The position numbers and the translations under genes were made by a program. Shown here one piece after another: positions 63,008-64,000 of a stretch of DNA of 64,000 nucleotides. Position 1 is the stretch's first letter, and every line of letters starts with the position of its first letter. The notes below the pieces were generated by a model that was given only the letters and a program-made list of their open reading frames with translations, ran no database searches and had not been told where the DNA came from. Origin of the DNA: Polaribacter atrinae (GTDB lineage: Bacteria; Bacteroidota; Bacteroidia; Flavobacteriales; Flavobacteriaceae); assembly GCF_038023995.1 (NCBI RefSeq), contig NZ_CP150660.1, forward strand, positions 1,424,501 through 1,488,500. Reading direction: 5' to 3'.

Positions 63008-64000
63008 ATGAAGACTCCTCTTTTTGATGATTTTCTAAAAACGACACCTGCTGCTTGGAAAAATAAAATTCAAGTAGATTTAAAAGGTGCCGATTATAAT
63101 GACACATTGTTATGGAAAACTCAAGAAGGTATTGTTGTAAAACCTTTTTACACCAAAGAAGATCAATCAAGTCTTGAAATAGAAACACCAAAAGAAGGAT
63201 TCAATATTTGTGAAACTATTTTTGTTGATGACGAAAAAATAGCAAATTTACTAGCTATAGACGCTTTAAAAAGAGGTGCAAATTCCCTACAGTTTACAGC
63301 CAATAAAACATTTAACTATAGAAAACTACTTCTTAATATTGATGTAAAAACGACTCTTATTTACTTTCAATTTTCATTTTTAGACGATTCTTTTCAACTT
63401 GAGGTTTCAAAATTTATAAATTCAGAAAAAACATATTTTCAAACAGATATAATAGGAAACTTAGCAGAAAGTGGTAATTGGTTTTTTAATTTAAAAGAAG
63501 ATTTTATAAAGCTAGAAAGAATTCAAAAAAACACACCAAATTGCATTGGTATTTCTGGAGACCTATATCAAAATTGTGGCGCTACAATTACACAACAACT
63601 CGCTTACACATTAGCTCACGCTAATGAATACCTAAACAAATTTGGAAGCACAGTTGTAGAAAAAATAAATTTTTCTTTTTCTGTAGGTAGCAATTATTTT
63701 TTTGAAATTGCAAAATTAAGAGCTTTTAGAGTTTTATGGTCTGCACTTATTAAAGAATATGACACCGAAAATTTAGAAGCTCATATTTTTGTACAACCCA
63801 GTTTAAGAAACAAAACTATTTATGATTACAATGTCAATTTATTAAGAACAACATCTGAATGTATGAGTGCTATTTTGGGTGGGTCAAATACCATTTCTAA
63901 TGTTTCTTATGATGCTATTTATCAAAAATCTAACGAGTTTGGAAAACGAATTTCTAGAAATCAATTATTAATATTACAACAAGAAAGTTACTTAAGAGAA
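63008..64000 (+). CDS. mutA: Methylmalonyl-CoA mutase small subunit, N-terminal part
   Basis: 331 codons, open to the right edge with no stop. Begins MKTPLFDDFLKTTPAAWKNK and shows the MutA-type segments LKGADYNDTLLWKTQEGIVVKP, NCIGISGDLYQNCGATITQQ and FRVLWSALIKEY. The small subunit lacks the B12-binding domain and pairs with MutB to convert methylmalonyl-CoA and succinyl-CoA. Starts three bases after the FtsB-like stop. Confidence 0.88.
   Translation, partial: MKTPLFDDFLKTTPAAWKNKIQVDLKGADYNDTLLWKTQEGIVVKPFYTKEDQSSLEIETPKEGFNICETIFVDDEKIANLLAIDALKRGANSLQFTANKTFNYRKLLLNIDVKTTLIYFQFSFLDDSFQLEVSKFINSEKTYFQTDIIGNLAESGNWFFNLKEDFIKLERIQKNTPNCIGISGDLYQNCGATITQQLAYTLAHANEYLNKFGSTVVEKINFSFSVGSNYFFEIAKLRAFRVLWSALIKEYDTENLEAHIFVQPSLRNKTIYDYNVNLLRTTSECMSAILGGSNTISNVSYDAIYQKSNEFGKRISRNQLLILQQESYLRE

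Overview
The window reads as chromosome of a marine member of the Flavobacteriaceae (Bacteroidota), probably close to Polaribacter or a relative, though the genus is an inference. The evidence is the low G+C content, recurring TAnnTTTG -7 promoter elements (the Bacteroidota sigma consensus), a SusC/SusD polysaccharide-utilisation locus with a hybrid two-component regulator, type IX secretion C-terminal sorting domains, and flavobacterial family members throughout (YceI pairs, a truncated MutA-type mutase, a TspO/photolyase cluster). Most genes are dense, short-spaced operons.

Layout. 1-3.1 kb: an oxidative-defence group with a peroxiredoxin start running off the left edge, divergent katG, and an ankyrin protein. 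3.1-8.2 kb: a five-gene minus-strand operon (ABC ATPase, ABC permease, MscS channel, outer-membrane-type protein, sigma-54 activator without a DNA-binding domain). 8.4-15.2 kb: a fatty-acid beta-oxidation operon in the order marR-fadN-fadA-fadE, interrupted by a four-helix-bundle (23S intervening-sequence-type) gene flanked by small repeats. 15.2-22.6 kb: acid phosphatase, a diverged sigma-like protein, a J-domain/KTSC protein, a YceI-porin-YceI locus, thioredoxin reductase, and a PQQ-type sugar dehydrogenase.

22.6-41.9 kb is the accessory region. It holds tRNA-Pro, a tyrosine recombinase with repeats in front of it, then a complete galactan utilisation locus: hybrid two-component system, SusC, SusD, SusE-like, a small secreted protein, GH2 and two GH53 endo-galactanases. 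It ends in a sodium/solute symporter cut short by an IS3-family element. The other side of the IS is a sulfatase relic, then an intact sulfatase and an alpha/beta hydrolase gene broken by a stop codon, which look like the decaying end of a second, sulfated-glycan locus. A genuine two-cysteine formylglycine-generating enzyme lies about 8 kb further on.

44.8-51.5 kb: a LysR gene divergent from a complete histidine degradation operon hutHUIG. 52.8-61.7 kb: a long plus-strand light/redox-stress cluster (TetR-like regulator, ABC1 kinase, flavin reductase, DUF2867 oxidoreductase, two tandem small paralogues, an SDR lacking its catalytic tyrosine, glutathione peroxidase, TspO, SRPBCC, photolyase). 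This cluster also carries two degraded small genes that are easily missed, a TIGR03643-family relic and a frameshifted Lacal_2735-type gene. 61.7-64 kb: tRNA-Thr, udk, a FtsB/DivIC protein, and the start of the methylmalonyl-CoA mutase small subunit.

The items most worth a second look are the IS-bounded deletion scar, the domain shared by the small secreted protein and the second galactanase, the repeat-flanked insertion in the beta-oxidation operon, the paired palindromic operators before marR, and the light/redox cluster with its tyrosine-less SDR and tandem small proteins.
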